From positions 1 through 24,298 of the forward strand of contig JBIKRF010000028.1 in NCBI GenBank assembly GCA_044349305.1: 24,298 nucleotides of DNA, given 5' to 3'. The stretch comes from CAIZGX01 sp044349305 (GTDB lineage: Bacteria > Bacteroidota > Bacteroidia > Flavobacteriales_D > Sanyastnellaceae). Under the pieces are notes generated by a model, which did no database searches, was not told where the DNA came from, and worked only from the letters and a program-made list of their open reading frames with translations. This document shows positions 1 to 7,792 of the stretch, piece after piece. Both the position numbers and the translations under genes were made by a program. Every line of letters starts with the position of its first letter. Within the stretch, counting starts at the first letter, position 1.

Positions 1-1063
1 TCCCGAAGCTCATGTTGATCACACGAGCTCCATTGTCTGCTGCATAGCGAATGGCATTTGCAACGTCTTTGTCGCGCTCGTCTCCGTCTGGCACACAACG
101 AATGATCATCAATTGAGCAGTCTTGCAAATTCCATCCATTCCTGTTCCGTTGTTCGTTGCTCCAACAATTCCAGCAACGTGTGTTCCGTGAAGCGCTTCA
201 GGACCGTCAATGTGATTGTTACCGTAATTGCGCTCACGCGGATTACTATAGTCGTCACCAACCATTGTGCGTGGATTGAAATCCAAATTGTAAGAATATT
301 CCAACTGATTGTTGTAGTAACCAGCATATTCCTCTAGGTTAATGCCGCGCATCATAATGCTCAACACCATACCCTTTGCTGCTTTCGCTGCATCGTCTGT
401 TGGCTCGTAAGCAGCTAATTGCTCTGCTGTGAAATCGTTACCCAATGCCATGGCCAAAATTTCTTTGTTGGCTTTAAACGTGGTTAAGAAAGTATTGAAC
501 TGCATCGCTTCGTCCTTTACTTCATTCACACGCTTTTCGAATTCTACTTTCATCTTTTCATATTTCGCGAAATCCGCTTTGTCTGCTGCAGCAATAGATG
601 TAGCATTTTTTCCTTCGAAACGCTTTTTCAATGATCCGTATACGCGTGTGAACTCTAAATTGTCTTGCTTCACATCGCCCCCTTTTCCACCAATGAAACT
701 CCATCCGTGAACATCGTCGATGTATCCATTCTTATCGTCGTCAATTCCGTTATCTGCAATCTCACCTTTGTTTGTCCAAATGTTAGCATTCAAATCTTTG
801 TGGAACGTTTCTGATCCACTGTCGATAATTGCAACTACCACTGGCGTAGCAGTCTTTCCTTTTTCAGCCATGTAAGCGTGTGCCTTAACTGCACTCACTC
901 CAGGAAGCCCGTCTTTAGCCATGTCTGCGTGTTGCCACTGCGTTTTAATGTCTGCATTTTGAGCAGAAACCGCGAACGGAATAAATAATGCCGAGAAAAC
1001 AATTGAAGCGAATCTTTTCGGTAAGAAAGAATTCTGCTTCGAATTCAAAATAGGTTTGTTCAT
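1..1063 (-). CDS. Secreted S8 (subtilisin-like) serine peptidase, 3' part missing
   Basis: The visible part encodes 354 residues and runs off the left edge. It has a Sec signal peptide (about residues 1-34, ending AVSA with Gln next) and then the start of a subtilase fold. The catalytic Asp is D81 in VVAIIDSG, and the catalytic His is H292 in LHGTHVAG. The GARVINMSFG strand follows, and the catalytic Ser would lie outside the window. There is no long inhibitor-I9 propeptide: the mature part starts with a WQHAD...DGLPGVSA segment close to the catalytic core. About 170 Lys/Glu-rich residues sit between the DNG-DD-NGYIDDVHGW calcium-site-like region and the His motif. This layout is typical of a Bacteroidota S8 group. 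It is probably an exported protease, but a T9SS tail cannot be judged here. The gene diverges from fhs. Confidence 0.9.
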   Translation of the reverse strand, partial: MNKPILNSKQNSFLPKRFASIVFSALFIPFAVSAQNADIKTQWQHADMAKDGLPGVSAVKAHAYMAEKGKTATPVVVAIIDSGSETFHKDLNANIWTNKGEIADNGIDDDKNGYIDDVHGWSFIGGKGGDVKQDNLEFTRVYGSLKKRFEGKNATSIAAADKADFAKYEKMKVEFEKRVNEVKDEAMQFNTFLTTFKANKEILAMALGNDFTAEQLAAYEPTDDAAKAAKGMVLSIMMRGINLEEYAGYYNNQLEYSYNLDFNPRTMVGDDYSNPRERNYGNNHIDGPEALHGTHVAGIVGATNNGTGMDGICKTAQLMIIRCVPDGDERDKDVANAIRYAADNGARVINMSFG

Positions 1064-1130
1064 ATGTGTTTAGTTGATGTTGCGAAATAAGGAAAGAAAG
1101 TTCGGATTATTGCTTCATAATATAAAAAAT

Positions 1131-2807
1131 ATGTCATTTCCATCAGATCTTGAAATTGCACAGGCGTGCAAGATGAAGCACATCAATGAAATTGCTTCGA
1201 AGCTGAACATCAATACCGATGACCTTGAGCATTACGGCAAGCACAAAGCAAAGCTTCCACTCAATCTAATTGACGAAGCAAAAGTGAAGCATTCGAAATT
1301 AATTTTGGTGACTGCAATTACTCCAACCCCAGCCGGAGAAGGAAAGACGACCACTTCCATTGGTCTGAATGAAGGGTTAAATAAATTAGGAAAGAAAGCG
1401 GTAGTTGTTCTTCGCGAGCCTTCGTTAGGCCCTGTATTCGGTATCAAAGGTGGTGCTGCTGGAGGTGGATACGCACAAGTGGTTCCGATGGAAGACATTA
1501 ATCTTCACTTCACGGGAGACTTTGCTGCTATTGAAAAAGCGAATAACTTACTTTCAGCATTAATAGACAACAACCTTCAAAATAAGCAAGGCAACTTGGG
1601 TCTTGATCCACGTTTGATTTATTGGAAACGTGTAATGGACATGAACGATCGTTCGTTGCGAAATATTACTATTGGTTTGGGTGGAACCGGAAACGGTATC
1701 CCGCGTCAAGATGGATTCAACATTACACCAGCTTCTGAAGTCATGGCCATTCTTTGCATGAGCAAAGACCGCGAGGACTTGAAAAAGAAATTGGGAAACA
1801 TCTTCGTTGGATTTACCTACGATCGCAAGCCAATCTATGCGCGCGATTTGAAAGCGGAAGGCGCTATGGCTCTGCTATTGAAAGACGCCATTATGCCGAA
1901 CTTGGTTCAAACCTTAGAAGGCAATCCTGCTATTCTTCACGGTGGACCGTTCGCCAACATTGCACAAGGAACCAACACCATTATGGCTACCAAGATGGGA
2001 ATGTCTTTGGCCGATTATGTTGTAACTGAAGCCGGATTCGGGGCCGATTTAGGTGCTGAGAAATTCATGCACATCAAGTGCGGCGCAGCAGGTATTGCTC
2101 CAGATGCCATTGTTCTTGTGGCTACCGTTCGCGCTTTGCGTCACCACGGTGGTGCGAAAAAAGAAGAGTATAACACTGCAAACATGGAGCGCGTTACCAA
2201 CGGTTTCGCGAACCTTGAAAAACACATCGAGAACTGCAAGAAGTTCGGAATTACTCCAGTTGTGGCCTTGAACCACTTCCCTACCGATTCACAAGAAGAG
2301 ATCGATTTCGTTATTGCGAAATGTGCTACAATGGGCGTGAAAGCAGTTGTTGCAAGAGGTTTCTCAGATGGCGGAAACGGTATGACGAATTTGGGTGAAG
2401 CCGTATTGGATGTAATTGAAAACGGAAACAACGCTTTCCGCAGACTATATTCTAACGATCAACCGGTAAAGGAAAAGATTGAAATCATTGCGAAAGAAAT
2501 CTACGGCGCTGAACGTGTGAACTACACGAAAGAAGCTGAAGGAAATCTTCGCACGATAGAGAAATTAGGTATTGCGAACTTCCCTATTTGTATGGCGAAG
2601 ACGCAAAAATCGTTCAGCGACGATGAATCGAAAATTGGTCGTCCAACAGGATTCACCATCACGGTTCGTGAATTCGAATATGCTGTAGGTGCTGGTTTCA
2701 TTATCCCAATTTTAGGTGAAATGATGCGCATGCCAGGCTTACCGGCTGTTCCAGCAAGTGAGCATATGGACATTGACAACAACGGTGTTATAACTGGATT
2801 GTCATAA
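1131..2807 (+). CDS. fhs: Formate-tetrahydrofolate ligase
   Basis: This enzyme makes 10-formyl-THF from formate, ATP and THF, so it feeds formate into the cytoplasmic one-carbon pool. With the start at 1131 (MSFPSDLEIAQ) the protein has 558 residues, the usual family length, and its N-terminus matches the family's typical opening. Visible motifs are the ATP-binding P-loop PTPAGEGKTTT (about residues 65-75), the first signature around REPSLGPVFGIKGGAAGGGY (95-114) followed by HFTGD, and the C-terminal signature GFTITVREFEYAVGAGF leading to MPGLPAVPASEHMDI. An upstream in-frame start at 1074 would add 19 residues unlike the family and lie only 10 bp from the divergent protease gene, so I rejected it. 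fdhD starts 3 bp after the stop, which indicates one operon. Confidence 0.97.
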   Translation: MSFPSDLEIAQACKMKHINEIASKLNINTDDLEHYGKHKAKLPLNLIDEAKVKHSKLILVTAITPTPAGEGKTTTSIGLNEGLNKLGKKAVVVLREPSLGPVFGIKGGAAGGGYAQVVPMEDINLHFTGDFAAIEKANNLLSALIDNNLQNKQGNLGLDPRLIYWKRVMDMNDRSLRNITIGLGGTGNGIPRQDGFNITPASEVMAILCMSKDREDLKKKLGNIFVGFTYDRKPIYARDLKAEGAMALLLKDAIMPNLVQTLEGNPAILHGGPFANIAQGTNTIMATKMGMSLADYVVTEAGFGADLGAEKFMHIKCGAAGIAPDAIVLVATVRALRHHGGAKKEEYNTANMERVTNGFANLEKHIENCKKFGITPVVALNHFPTDSQEEIDFVIAKCATMGVKAVVARGFSDGGNGMTNLGEAVLDVIENGNNAFRRLYSNDQPVKEKIEIIAKEIYGAERVNYTKEAEGNLRTIEKLGIANFPICMAKTQKSFSDDESKIGRPTGFTITVREFEYAVGAGFIIPILGEMMRMPGLPAVPASEHMDIDNNGVITGLS

Positions 2808-2810
2808 ATC

Positions 2811-3635
2811 ATGAAGGCTTCTTTAAACTACCAAGCATTGAAGAATGGGCAACCGGTCTCCGATGCTTTGGTGGTTGAAGTGCCTGTTCAATTATTTATT
2901 GAAGAAGAACCGCTCACTGTTTCCATGTGCACGCCTACGCACATTCGTGAATGGACTTATGGAATTTTATTTACAGAAGGAATTATTCGTTCCGCGGAAC
3001 AAGTACTTTCCTATTCTGAAGAAGAAGTCGATCATCAAATAACCATTCGCGTTTCTCTGAATAATGCCACAAAGGCCATCACGAACAAACGTTCGTTGCT
3101 CAGTGTATCTGCTTGCGGTATTTGTGGGAAGACGGCGTTTGAGCCCCCTACACTTCGTGATGACGAGCAAAGCTCGATGACACCAAGTGATGACGAACGA
3201 AGTTCGATTACACTTCGTGATGACCGCGGAGCGGATGACGAACGAAGTTCGATGACGCTGCGCGACAATATTGCGAAAATGATGGTGCAGTTAAGAGCGT
3301 CTCAAACCTTATTCGAAGAAACGGGCGGATGCCATGCGGCTGGGGTGTTCAATAGAGAAGCCCAGCTTATTTTCGCTAGCGAAGATATTGGCCGTCACAA
3401 CGCCGTTGACAAAGTAATCGGATACCTACTCCTAAACAATCAACTACGCTCGGCCAAATACATCGTTGTAAGCGGAAGGGTTTCTTATGAGATTGTCGCG
3501 AAGTGCTTTGCTGCGGGAATACCCAATCTTGCTGCTGTTTCTTCTCCTTCATCCTTAGCCGTAGACTACGCAAAAGAATTAGGCCTATCGCTCTTCGCCT
3601 TCTGCAGAGAGAATCGTGTTACGCAATACGCCTAA
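2811..3635 (+). CDS. fdhD: Formate dehydrogenase accessory sulfurtransferase FdhD, with in-frame repeat insertion
   Basis: FdhD passes sulfur from a cysteine desulfurase to the molybdenum cofactor of formate dehydrogenase. The family hallmarks are present in 274 residues: the active CxxC in SACGICGK (C102, C105), TGGCHAA (171-177), and the EDIGRHNAVDKVIG signature (191-204). Between CxxC and TGGCHAA, residues about 114-152 are an Asp/Ser/Arg-rich decapeptide repeat of the form TLRDDERSSM. It is encoded by tandem DNA palindromes (see the repeat entry) and looks inserted in-frame in the loop after the CxxC. All conserved motifs on both sides remain in frame, so the protein is probably functional. 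Coupling to fhs suggests a shared link to formate. No formate dehydrogenase gene is in the window. A hairpin terminator follows at once. Confidence 0.93.
   Translation: MKASLNYQALKNGQPVSDALVVEVPVQLFIEEEPLTVSMCTPTHIREWTYGILFTEGIIRSAEQVLSYSEEEVDHQITIRVSLNNATKAITNKRSLLSVSACGICGKTAFEPPTLRDDEQSSMTPSDDERSSITLRDDRGADDERSSMTLRDNIAKMMVQLRASQTLFEETGGCHAAGVFNREAQLIFASEDIGRHNAVDKVIGYLLLNNQLRSAKYIVVSGRVSYEIVAKCFAAGIPNLAAVSSPSSLAVDYAKELGLSLFAFCRENRVTQYA
3150..3265 (+). repeat. Tandem palindromic repeat inside fdhD
   Basis: A 30-bp period is visible: GTGATGACGAGC... at 3157, GTGATGACGAAC... at 3187 and GTGATGACCGCG... at 3217, the last with 15 extra bases. Each unit carries a small hairpin with a 3-nt loop: CGAGCaaaGCTCG (3164-3176), CGAACgaaGTTCG (3194-3206), CCGCggaGCGG (3224-3234) and CGAACgaaGTTCG (3239-3251). 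The array length keeps the reading frame. Its spacing is too short and its units too palindromic for a CRISPR. It resembles a small mobile palindromic element of the REP/RPE kind, which is an inference. Confidence 0.85.
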
Positions 3636-3637
3636 AT

Positions 3638-3668
3638 AAAAATGCCCCTTCCGAAGAAGAGGCATTTC
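3638..3668. terminator. Hairpin terminator shared by fdhD (+) and hppA (-)
   Basis: The arms aaatgcccctt (3640-3650) and aagaggcattt (3657-3667) pair with one mismatch around a ccgaag loop. They are A-rich on one side and T-rich on the other. The hairpin lies in the 52 bp between two convergent genes and could stop transcription in both directions. Confidence 0.75.
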
Positions 3669-3687
3669 AAATTCCTTGAAAATATTC

Positions 3688-6444
3688 TTATTTCTTAGAA
3701 TAAACTTTTACCAAAGTAATATCAAACATCAATGTAGAATACGGAGGAATTGGTCCTTGATCCATATCGCGATATGCCAAATCAGAAGGAATAAATAAAC
3801 GAATCTTTCCGCCTTCTTTCACCTTTTGCAATCCTTCAGTAAATCCTGGGATTAAACCACCCAAGTTGAAAGTTACGGGCTTACCTGCATCAGAAGAATC
3901 GAATGTTTCTCCGTTCATTAATTTCCCAACATATTCTACTTGAACTGAATCTTGCTCGGTAGCATAAGCTCCTGTGCCTTCTTGAGTAACGATGTACATT
4001 AACCCAGATTCAGCAACTTGAATACCTGGAGTGTTCTTCTTTATAGAATCAATCACCGCAGTTTCTTTCGTTTTAACTGAAGCCAACTTCGCTTTTTCAC
4101 GACGTTGGAAATAGTTATCTAAGAACATTTGCGCTTCTTCCATTTCCATACCAGATGCGCCGTTAGCAGCCTTTTCGAAAATGTTGTAGTTGATCAATGA
4201 ATCTATCTCCATGCGGTGCATGTTTTCGCCAATGGCTAATCCCAATGCAAAAGAAAGACTATCGTTTGTAGAAGTCAAAGTAACAGCGCCATGGGCTTCA
4301 CCAGCATGTCCCTTCTCAGAAATATGCGGAGCAATTACCAAGGCAACGATAGACATTAACTTAATTAAGATGTTCATTGAAGGACCAGATGTGTCTTTGA
4401 AAGGATCACCTACAGTATCTCCCGTTACAGAAGCTTTGTGTGGTTCAGACTTTTTGTAGAACATTTCACCGTTGATCTCAACTCCTTTCTCGAATGACTT
4501 CTTCGCGTTGTCCCATGCACCACCTGCGTTCGATTGGAACATACCCATCAATACACCCGATACAGTTACACCCGCTAACAAACCACCCAATACTTCTGGA
4601 CCGAAAACGAATCCAACAATAACAGGAGTAATCAATGCAATTGCTCCAGGAGCAATCATTTCACGAATAGAAGCTTCAGTAGAAATAGCAACACACTTTT
4701 CGTATTCTGGTTTCGCTTTGTATTCCATGATACCTGGAATCTCACGGAACTGACGACGAACTTCGTTCACCATATCCATAGCCGCACGTCCAACAGCTGC
4801 AATAGCCAAAGACGAGAAGATAAATGGAATCATTCCACCTACAAACAAACCAGCCAATACAGGCGCTTTGTAAATGTCAATCGCATCAATACCTGCAATT
4901 CCTACGAACGCTGCGAACAACGCCAATGAAGTCAATGCTGCAGATGCAATAGCGAATCCCTTTCCGGTTGCTGCAGTAGTGTTACCTACGGCATCTAAGT
5001 TATCTGTACGGTGACGAACTTCTTCTGGAAGTTGGCTCATCTCAGCAATACCACCCGCGTTATCTGCGATTGGTCCGAATGCATCAATTGCCAATTGCAT
5101 AGCTGTTGTAGCCATCATACCTGCAGCTGCAATAGCAACACCGTATAAACCAGCGAACTCGTAAGAACCATAAATACCAGCAGCCAATACTAAGATCGGA
5201 AGAACAGTAGATTCCATACCCACAGACAAACCACCAATGATGTTTGTTGCGTGTCCGGTTGCAGATTGCTTAATGATAGACATTACAGGACGTTTTCCCA
5301 TAGCAGTGTAGTACTCGGTAATGATGCTCATTAATGCACCCACCACAAGTCCTACCATGATTGCCCAAAACACACCCATTCTAGTTACTTCAACACCACG
5401 TGCTGAATCTGTCCAAGACATTGTTTCTGGAAGCATCCAGTTAACAATAAAGAATGAAGCAACCGCAGTAAGAATGATACTTGACCAGTTACCTAAGTTC
5501 AATGCGTTTTGAACGTTACCCATTTCGTCTTTCACACGAACGAACATCATACCGATGATCGAGAAAACAATTCCTAATCCAGCGATCAACATTGGCAATA
5601 AGATTGGAGCAATTCCACCGAAATCATCTTTCGAAATCAACTCTCTTCCCAATACCATTGTAGCTAAGATGGTCGCAACATAAGAACCGAATAAGTCAGC
5701 TCCCATACCCGCAACGTCACCTACGTTATCACCCACATTATCTGCAATCGTTGCTGGGTTGCGCACATCATCCTCTGGGATACCTGCTTCAACCTTTCCA
5801 ACTAAGTCTGCTCCAACGTCAGCAGCTTTGGTATAAATACCCCCACCAACACGTGCAAACAATGCAATCGATTCAGCACCCAAAGAGAATCCCGCAAGAA
5901 CCTCCAATGCTTTTTCCATTTCAACTCCGTTTACACTAGCACCTACAGACTTAACGTAGATCGTGTATAACAAGATGAACAATGAACCCAATCCAATTAC
6001 CGCCAAACCAGCAACACCAAGACCCATTACAGATCCTCCGGTGAAACTAACTTTCAACGCTTGGGCTAAGCTTGTACGTGCAGCTTGTGTTGTACGAACG
6101 TTCGCTTTAGTTGCGATGTTCATACCTATATATCCTGCTAATGCAGAAAGTACAGCTCCAATAATAAATGAAATTGCAATAATTGGAGAAGATGTTTCTA
6201 CTAGGGTTCCAGACCACGCCAATAGCGCTCCTGCGATAACCACGAAGTAAGCCAATACTTTCCATTCGGCTTTCAAGAATGCCATAGCACCCTTGGCAAT
6301 ATAACCTGCAAGTTCTTGCATGTTCTCATCACCAGCATCTTGCTTAGTTACCCATGCAGACTTAATAGCCATGAACAAAATTCCAAGCAGACCTAACGCT
6401 GGAATTGAATAGAGCACAATATCGCCCCATTGTAAGTTTCCCAT
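3688..6444 (-). CDS. hppA: K+-dependent proton-pumping membrane pyrophosphatase fused to a periplasmic FKBP prolyl isomerase
   Basis: Residues 1 to about 710 are a complete multi-pass membrane pyrophosphatase, which couples PPi hydrolysis to ion export. The PPi/Mg sites are visible: DVGADLVGKVE (209-219), DDVRNPATIADNVGDNVGD (225-243), DAFGPIADNAGG (454-465) and AWDNAKK (643-649). GNTTAATGKG has Ala491 and Gly494, the pair typical of K+-dependent enzymes. The ion-selectivity Glu is missing from helix 6 (LFGSYVA), but helix 5 has E191, seven residues before R198. This is the pattern I associate with Flavobacterium-type H+ pumps. After a linker, residues about 728-790 resemble the Mip/FkpA dimerisation domain (FKBP_N). 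Residues 805-918 are an FKBP domain with VEYVGKL, GETFDSS, LIPGFTEGLQKVKEG and IPSDLAY. Family topology puts the C-terminus in the periplasm. The single open frame makes an annotation artefact unlikely. Confidence 0.95.
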   Translation of the reverse strand: MGNLQWGDIVLYSIPALGLLGILFMAIKSAWVTKQDAGDENMQELAGYIAKGAMAFLKAEWKVLAYFVVIAGALLAWSGTLVETSSPIIAISFIIGAVLSALAGYIGMNIATKANVRTTQAARTSLAQALKVSFTGGSVMGLGVAGLAVIGLGSLFILLYTIYVKSVGASVNGVEMEKALEVLAGFSLGAESIALFARVGGGIYTKAADVGADLVGKVEAGIPEDDVRNPATIADNVGDNVGDVAGMGADLFGSYVATILATMVLGRELISKDDFGGIAPILLPMLIAGLGIVFSIIGMMFVRVKDEMGNVQNALNLGNWSSIILTAVASFFIVNWMLPETMSWTDSARGVEVTRMGVFWAIMVGLVVGALMSIITEYYTAMGKRPVMSIIKQSATGHATNIIGGLSVGMESTVLPILVLAAGIYGSYEFAGLYGVAIAAAGMMATTAMQLAIDAFGPIADNAGGIAEMSQLPEEVRHRTDNLDAVGNTTAATGKGFAIASAALTSLALFAAFVGIAGIDAIDIYKAPVLAGLFVGGMIPFIFSSLAIAAVGRAAMDMVNEVRRQFREIPGIMEYKAKPEYEKCVAISTEASIREMIAPGAIALITPVIVGFVFGPEVLGGLLAGVTVSGVLMGMFQSNAGGAWDNAKKSFEKGVEINGEMFYKKSEPHKASVTGDTVGDPFKDTSGPSMNILIKLMSIVALVIAPHISEKGHAGEAHGAVTLTSTNDSLSFALGLAIGENMHRMEIDSLINYNIFEKAANGASGMEMEEAQMFLDNYFQRREKAKLASVKTKETAVIDSIKKNTPGIQVAESGLMYIVTQEGTGAYATEQDSVQVEYVGKLMNGETFDSSDAGKPVTFNLGGLIPGFTEGLQKVKEGGKIRLFIPSDLAYRDMDQGPIPPYSTLMFDITLVKVYSKK

Positions 6445-6467
6445 AATTTATTTTTTACTGTTAAACG

Positions 6468-6504
6468 GGTGCAAAAATAGGTGTTTTTGCCTTTGGTGCA
6501 AAAA
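6468..6504 (-). promoter_or_regulatory. hppA promoter overlapped by a 7-bp inverted/direct repeat
   Basis: On the minus strand a TATTTTTG -7 box (6472-6479) is preceded by TTTG (6499-6502) at a 19-bp distance, a good Bacteroidota promoter match, giving a leader of about 20-25 nt. GCAAAAA occurs at 6471-6477, its inverse TTTTTGC at 6484-6490, and GCAAAAA again at 6498-6504. The longer direct repeat GGTGCAAAAA lies at 6468 and 6495. The repeats cover both promoter boxes, so they could be an operator or simply reflect the promoter sequence. Confidence 0.6.
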
Positions 6505-6516
6505 CTAATTTCACCC

Positions 6517-7686
6517 TTATTTTAGCTTGATTTCTTTCGCCTTCATGAGCAGACCACGCGTGTCTTCTGCGAAAGTTGAAATTTTCGATTTCTCTTCCGA
6601 ACTGAAATTGTATTTATCGGGGTGATTCTCCCAATCTGACACCGGTATTGAGTAATAGCCACGTGGACTTCCCCCCAAACGGCACCAAAAAGGAACATAG
6701 CCCCAGTTGTCCCATTGAACTTTTTTATTCTTCACTTTTAAATGAAGAACAACACCAATTCCTCCGTCTTTGTAGCGTTCGCGCTGATTACTAATAAAAT
6801 TACCCAAACTGAATGCGACTGGAACATTCTTCAATGAATCGTTCTTCGGATGAAGAATGAGCATGGGTTGAACCACGTGTGGATGCAATCCGATAATGGC
6901 ATCCGCTCCCGCATCTGCCAACCATTGCGCTAATTTATCTTGCTCAGAATTTTCCTTTCGCTGGTATTCCGTTCCCCAATGAATATTCACCACGGTGAAC
7001 TGAGCACCGCGCTCAACAGCCGTTTTTAAATCCTTTCTAATTTGAAGCGTATCGATCATATTCACCACATTCGGATGCTGAACAACTAAACCGTTGGTTC
7101 CATAGGTGCAATTCAGTAATGCTATCTTCACTCCTTTCACTTCTTGAATCAATGGATAGTTTTGATCTCTTGAAAGTGTATCTAGAAAAGTCCCAGTATG
7201 CGTTATTCCCAATGAATCGAGCATAAGAATGGTACGTTCCACTCCTTTTTTTCCTCGATCTTGAGAGTGGTTATTGGCCGTTACAAATATGTTGAATCCC
7301 GCGCTGAATATGCCTTCGGCAAAGGCATCTGGAGAAGAAAACTGCGGATAACCGGAATAAGGTTTTCCTGCTAAAGTCACTTCTAGATTTGCACATCGGT
7401 AATCAAACGAATGAACAAATTCCGATATATATTGAAACCAATGGGCGTATTCATAAGCGCCTTTCGAATCATTATACGCTGCACCGATCATGGGTTCGTG
7501 ACCCATCATATCTCCAACAAAAAACAAACTAATTTCCTTGGTGGTTGTGTCTTCTCCTGCAAATACAGCATCGGTCTTTTGCCCCTCAACATGTTTATCT
7601 CCAACGCTATAAATTCCGTAAAAAAAAGAAAGTAGAACAAACAAGGAAATACCACCGGTTTTGAGCATATGTTGATTGGATTGCAT
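6517..7686 (-). CDS. CapA family protein (calcineurin-like metallophosphoesterase fold)
   Basis: The 389-residue protein has an N-terminal hydrophobic segment (about residues 10-27), probably an export signal or membrane anchor. Then follow the CapA/PgsA motifs: LFFVGDMMGH, NLEVTLAG, FVTANNHSQDRG, VVNIHWGTEY, ADAIIGLHPHVVQPM and VAFSLGNFISNQ. The Asp/Asn/His residues in these motifs match the metal-binding pattern of the fold. The family is named for poly-gamma-glutamate capsule synthesis, but no capB, capC or pgsE partner is nearby, so the substrate is unknown; a cell-envelope hydrolase is possible. It is transcribed in the same direction as hppA, 72 bp upstream, but hppA has its own promoter. 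A TATATTTG box only 4 bp from the ATG suggests a near-leaderless mRNA. Confidence 0.87.
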   Translation of the reverse strand: MQSNQHMLKTGGISLFVLLSFFYGIYSVGDKHVEGQKTDAVFAGEDTTTKEISLFFVGDMMGHEPMIGAAYNDSKGAYEYAHWFQYISEFVHSFDYRCANLEVTLAGKPYSGYPQFSSPDAFAEGIFSAGFNIFVTANNHSQDRGKKGVERTILMLDSLGITHTGTFLDTLSRDQNYPLIQEVKGVKIALLNCTYGTNGLVVQHPNVVNMIDTLQIRKDLKTAVERGAQFTVVNIHWGTEYQRKENSEQDKLAQWLADAGADAIIGLHPHVVQPMLILHPKNDSLKNVPVAFSLGNFISNQRERYKDGGIGVVLHLKVKNKKVQWDNWGYVPFWCRLGGSPRGYYSIPVSDWENHPDKYNFSSEEKSKISTFAEDTRGLLMKAKEIKLK

Positions 7687-7690
7687 AAAA

Positions 7691-7698
7691 CAAATATA
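7691..7698 (-). promoter_or_regulatory. -7 box of the CapA-family gene
   Basis: TATATTTG on the minus strand matches TAnnTTTG exactly and ends 4 bp before the ATG. I see no clear -33 TTTG at the right distance. Confidence 0.5.
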
Positions 7699-7792
7699 TG
7701 ACGGGTATTCCTAGGAAAAGCTATCTGCTATTTTCTTATCGGTGCTAATGTTTAGCAATGCACTTGATGCTCAATTTTATTTACAGCTTGCT

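Noticed and set aside
1074..1130. Upstream in-frame extension of fhs starting at 1074
   Set aside because: The extra 19 residues do not resemble FTHFS, and the start would lie 10 bp from the divergent protease gene. The family N-terminus begins at 1131.
1232..1498. Antisense open frame in fhs, and similar open frames opposite hppA, hisS and others
   Set aside because: They are shadows of well-supported genes, with no start context, no family resemblance and biased composition.
3150..3265. CRISPR array
   Set aside because: Units are tandem with no spacers, a 30-bp period and internal palindromes, all within an intact coding gene.
3688..6444. hppA-FKBP fusion as a mis-joined pair of genes
   Set aside because: The frame is open throughout, the linker resembles the normal N-terminal domain of Mip/FkpA, and no stop, start or promoter lies at the junction that I can see.
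6517..7686. CapA-family gene as proof of a poly-gamma-glutamate capsule locus
   Set aside because: No capB/capC/pgs partners occur nearby and the family is broad.
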